This document shows positions 63,983-64,000 of a stretch of 64,000 nucleotides of DNA, in pieces. The notes beneath the pieces were generated by a model that worked only from the letters and a program-made list of their open reading frames with translations, searched no databases and had not been told where the DNA came from. The DNA is from Symbiodinium natans (taxonomy: Eukaryota > Sar > Dinophyceae > Suessiales > Symbiodiniaceae): assembly GCA_905221605.1 (NCBI GenBank), contig CAJNDS010002080.1, positions 475,001 to 539,000 of the forward strand, in the 5' to 3' direction. How positions within the stretch are numbered: position 1 is the stretch's first letter; each line of letters starts with the position of its first letter. The translations under genes and the position numbers were made by a program.

Positions 63983-64000
63983 CCTGTCAGTGCAGGGTTT

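Larger units (their letters stand above)
1..64000. repeat. Interspersed telomere-like (TTTAGGG/CCCTAAA) landscape
   Basis: More than 100 tracts of the plant/dinoflagellate-type heptamer occur throughout, in both orientations, from two units to about 290 bp, often with single-base variants (TTCAGGG, TTGAGGG, TAGACCC, CTTAGGG). Very often a 50-130-bp unique island has CCCTAAA on its left and TTTAGGG on its right. Examples are the islands at 3400-3465, 4503-4578, 8410-8490, 12745-12825, 15830-15955, 27695-27800, 31205-31320, 32065-32155 and 32935-33040. This is internal DNA, not a chromosome end, because genes and other repeats continue on both sides of every tract. Confidence 0.9.

Noticed and set aside
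1-64000. CRISPR arrays, rRNA genes, bacterial operons
   Set aside because: No spacer-repeat structure, no rRNA signature, no ribosome-binding-site spacing; the repeats are telomere-like or satellite.

Overview
This looks like nuclear DNA of a dinoflagellate, most likely a Symbiodiniaceae/Suessiales alga. The evidence is the very abundant TTTAGGG/CCCTAAA tracts, introns with GC, GA and GT donors and acceptors of the form AG|G, a ubiquitin-like plus ankyrin-repeat protein of a type common in these algae, and an LTR retroelement whose Gag resembles symbiont-alga retroelements. No plastid, bacterial or viral segment was seen. The species is inferred, not proven. || The main result is a gene that ORF finding cannot show. 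On the minus strand, from about 47,362 down to 19,302, eighteen short exons (21-75 nt, mean about 49 nt) join in phase into a nearly complete SPFH/band-7 protein of the hypersensitive-induced-response (HIR) type, about 295 codons. It occupies 28 kb. Its introns are filled with telomere-like tracts, short palindromic elements, a tandem pair of co-oriented genes (34.9-38.9 kb, inside one intron) and a recent LTR retroelement (19,445-25,171, inside the last intron). || Layout: 1-13 kb, dense telomere-like tracts, many palindromic elements and small exon-like islands, including a 50-nt minus-strand exon that reads like the N-terminus of OSCP1. 13.3-15.1 kb, ankyrin gene broken by one in-frame TAG. 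15.2-19.3 kb, more tracts, palindromes and islands. 19.3-47.4 kb, the HIR-like gene with its nested content. 47.8-48.65 kb, a ~62-bp minisatellite. 50-64 kb, simple repeats (CCTAAGG-type, TTTC, CCCTGAAA, TTTAGGGG) with a few short genes or exons on both strands. || The most interesting signal is the link between telomere-like DNA and introns. One HIR intron is a telomere-like tract bracketed by a 28-bp direct repeat that carries the exon junction. A second telomere-like insert has a 13-bp target duplication. Two copies of one palindromic element are split by telomere-like arrays. At least seven HIR introns begin with TTTAGGG-type sequence and end with CCCTAAA-type sequence. Together these suggest that telomeric repeats have been inserted at breaks and recruited as introns. 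All calls come from reading the sequence by eye; no database search or transcript data was available.
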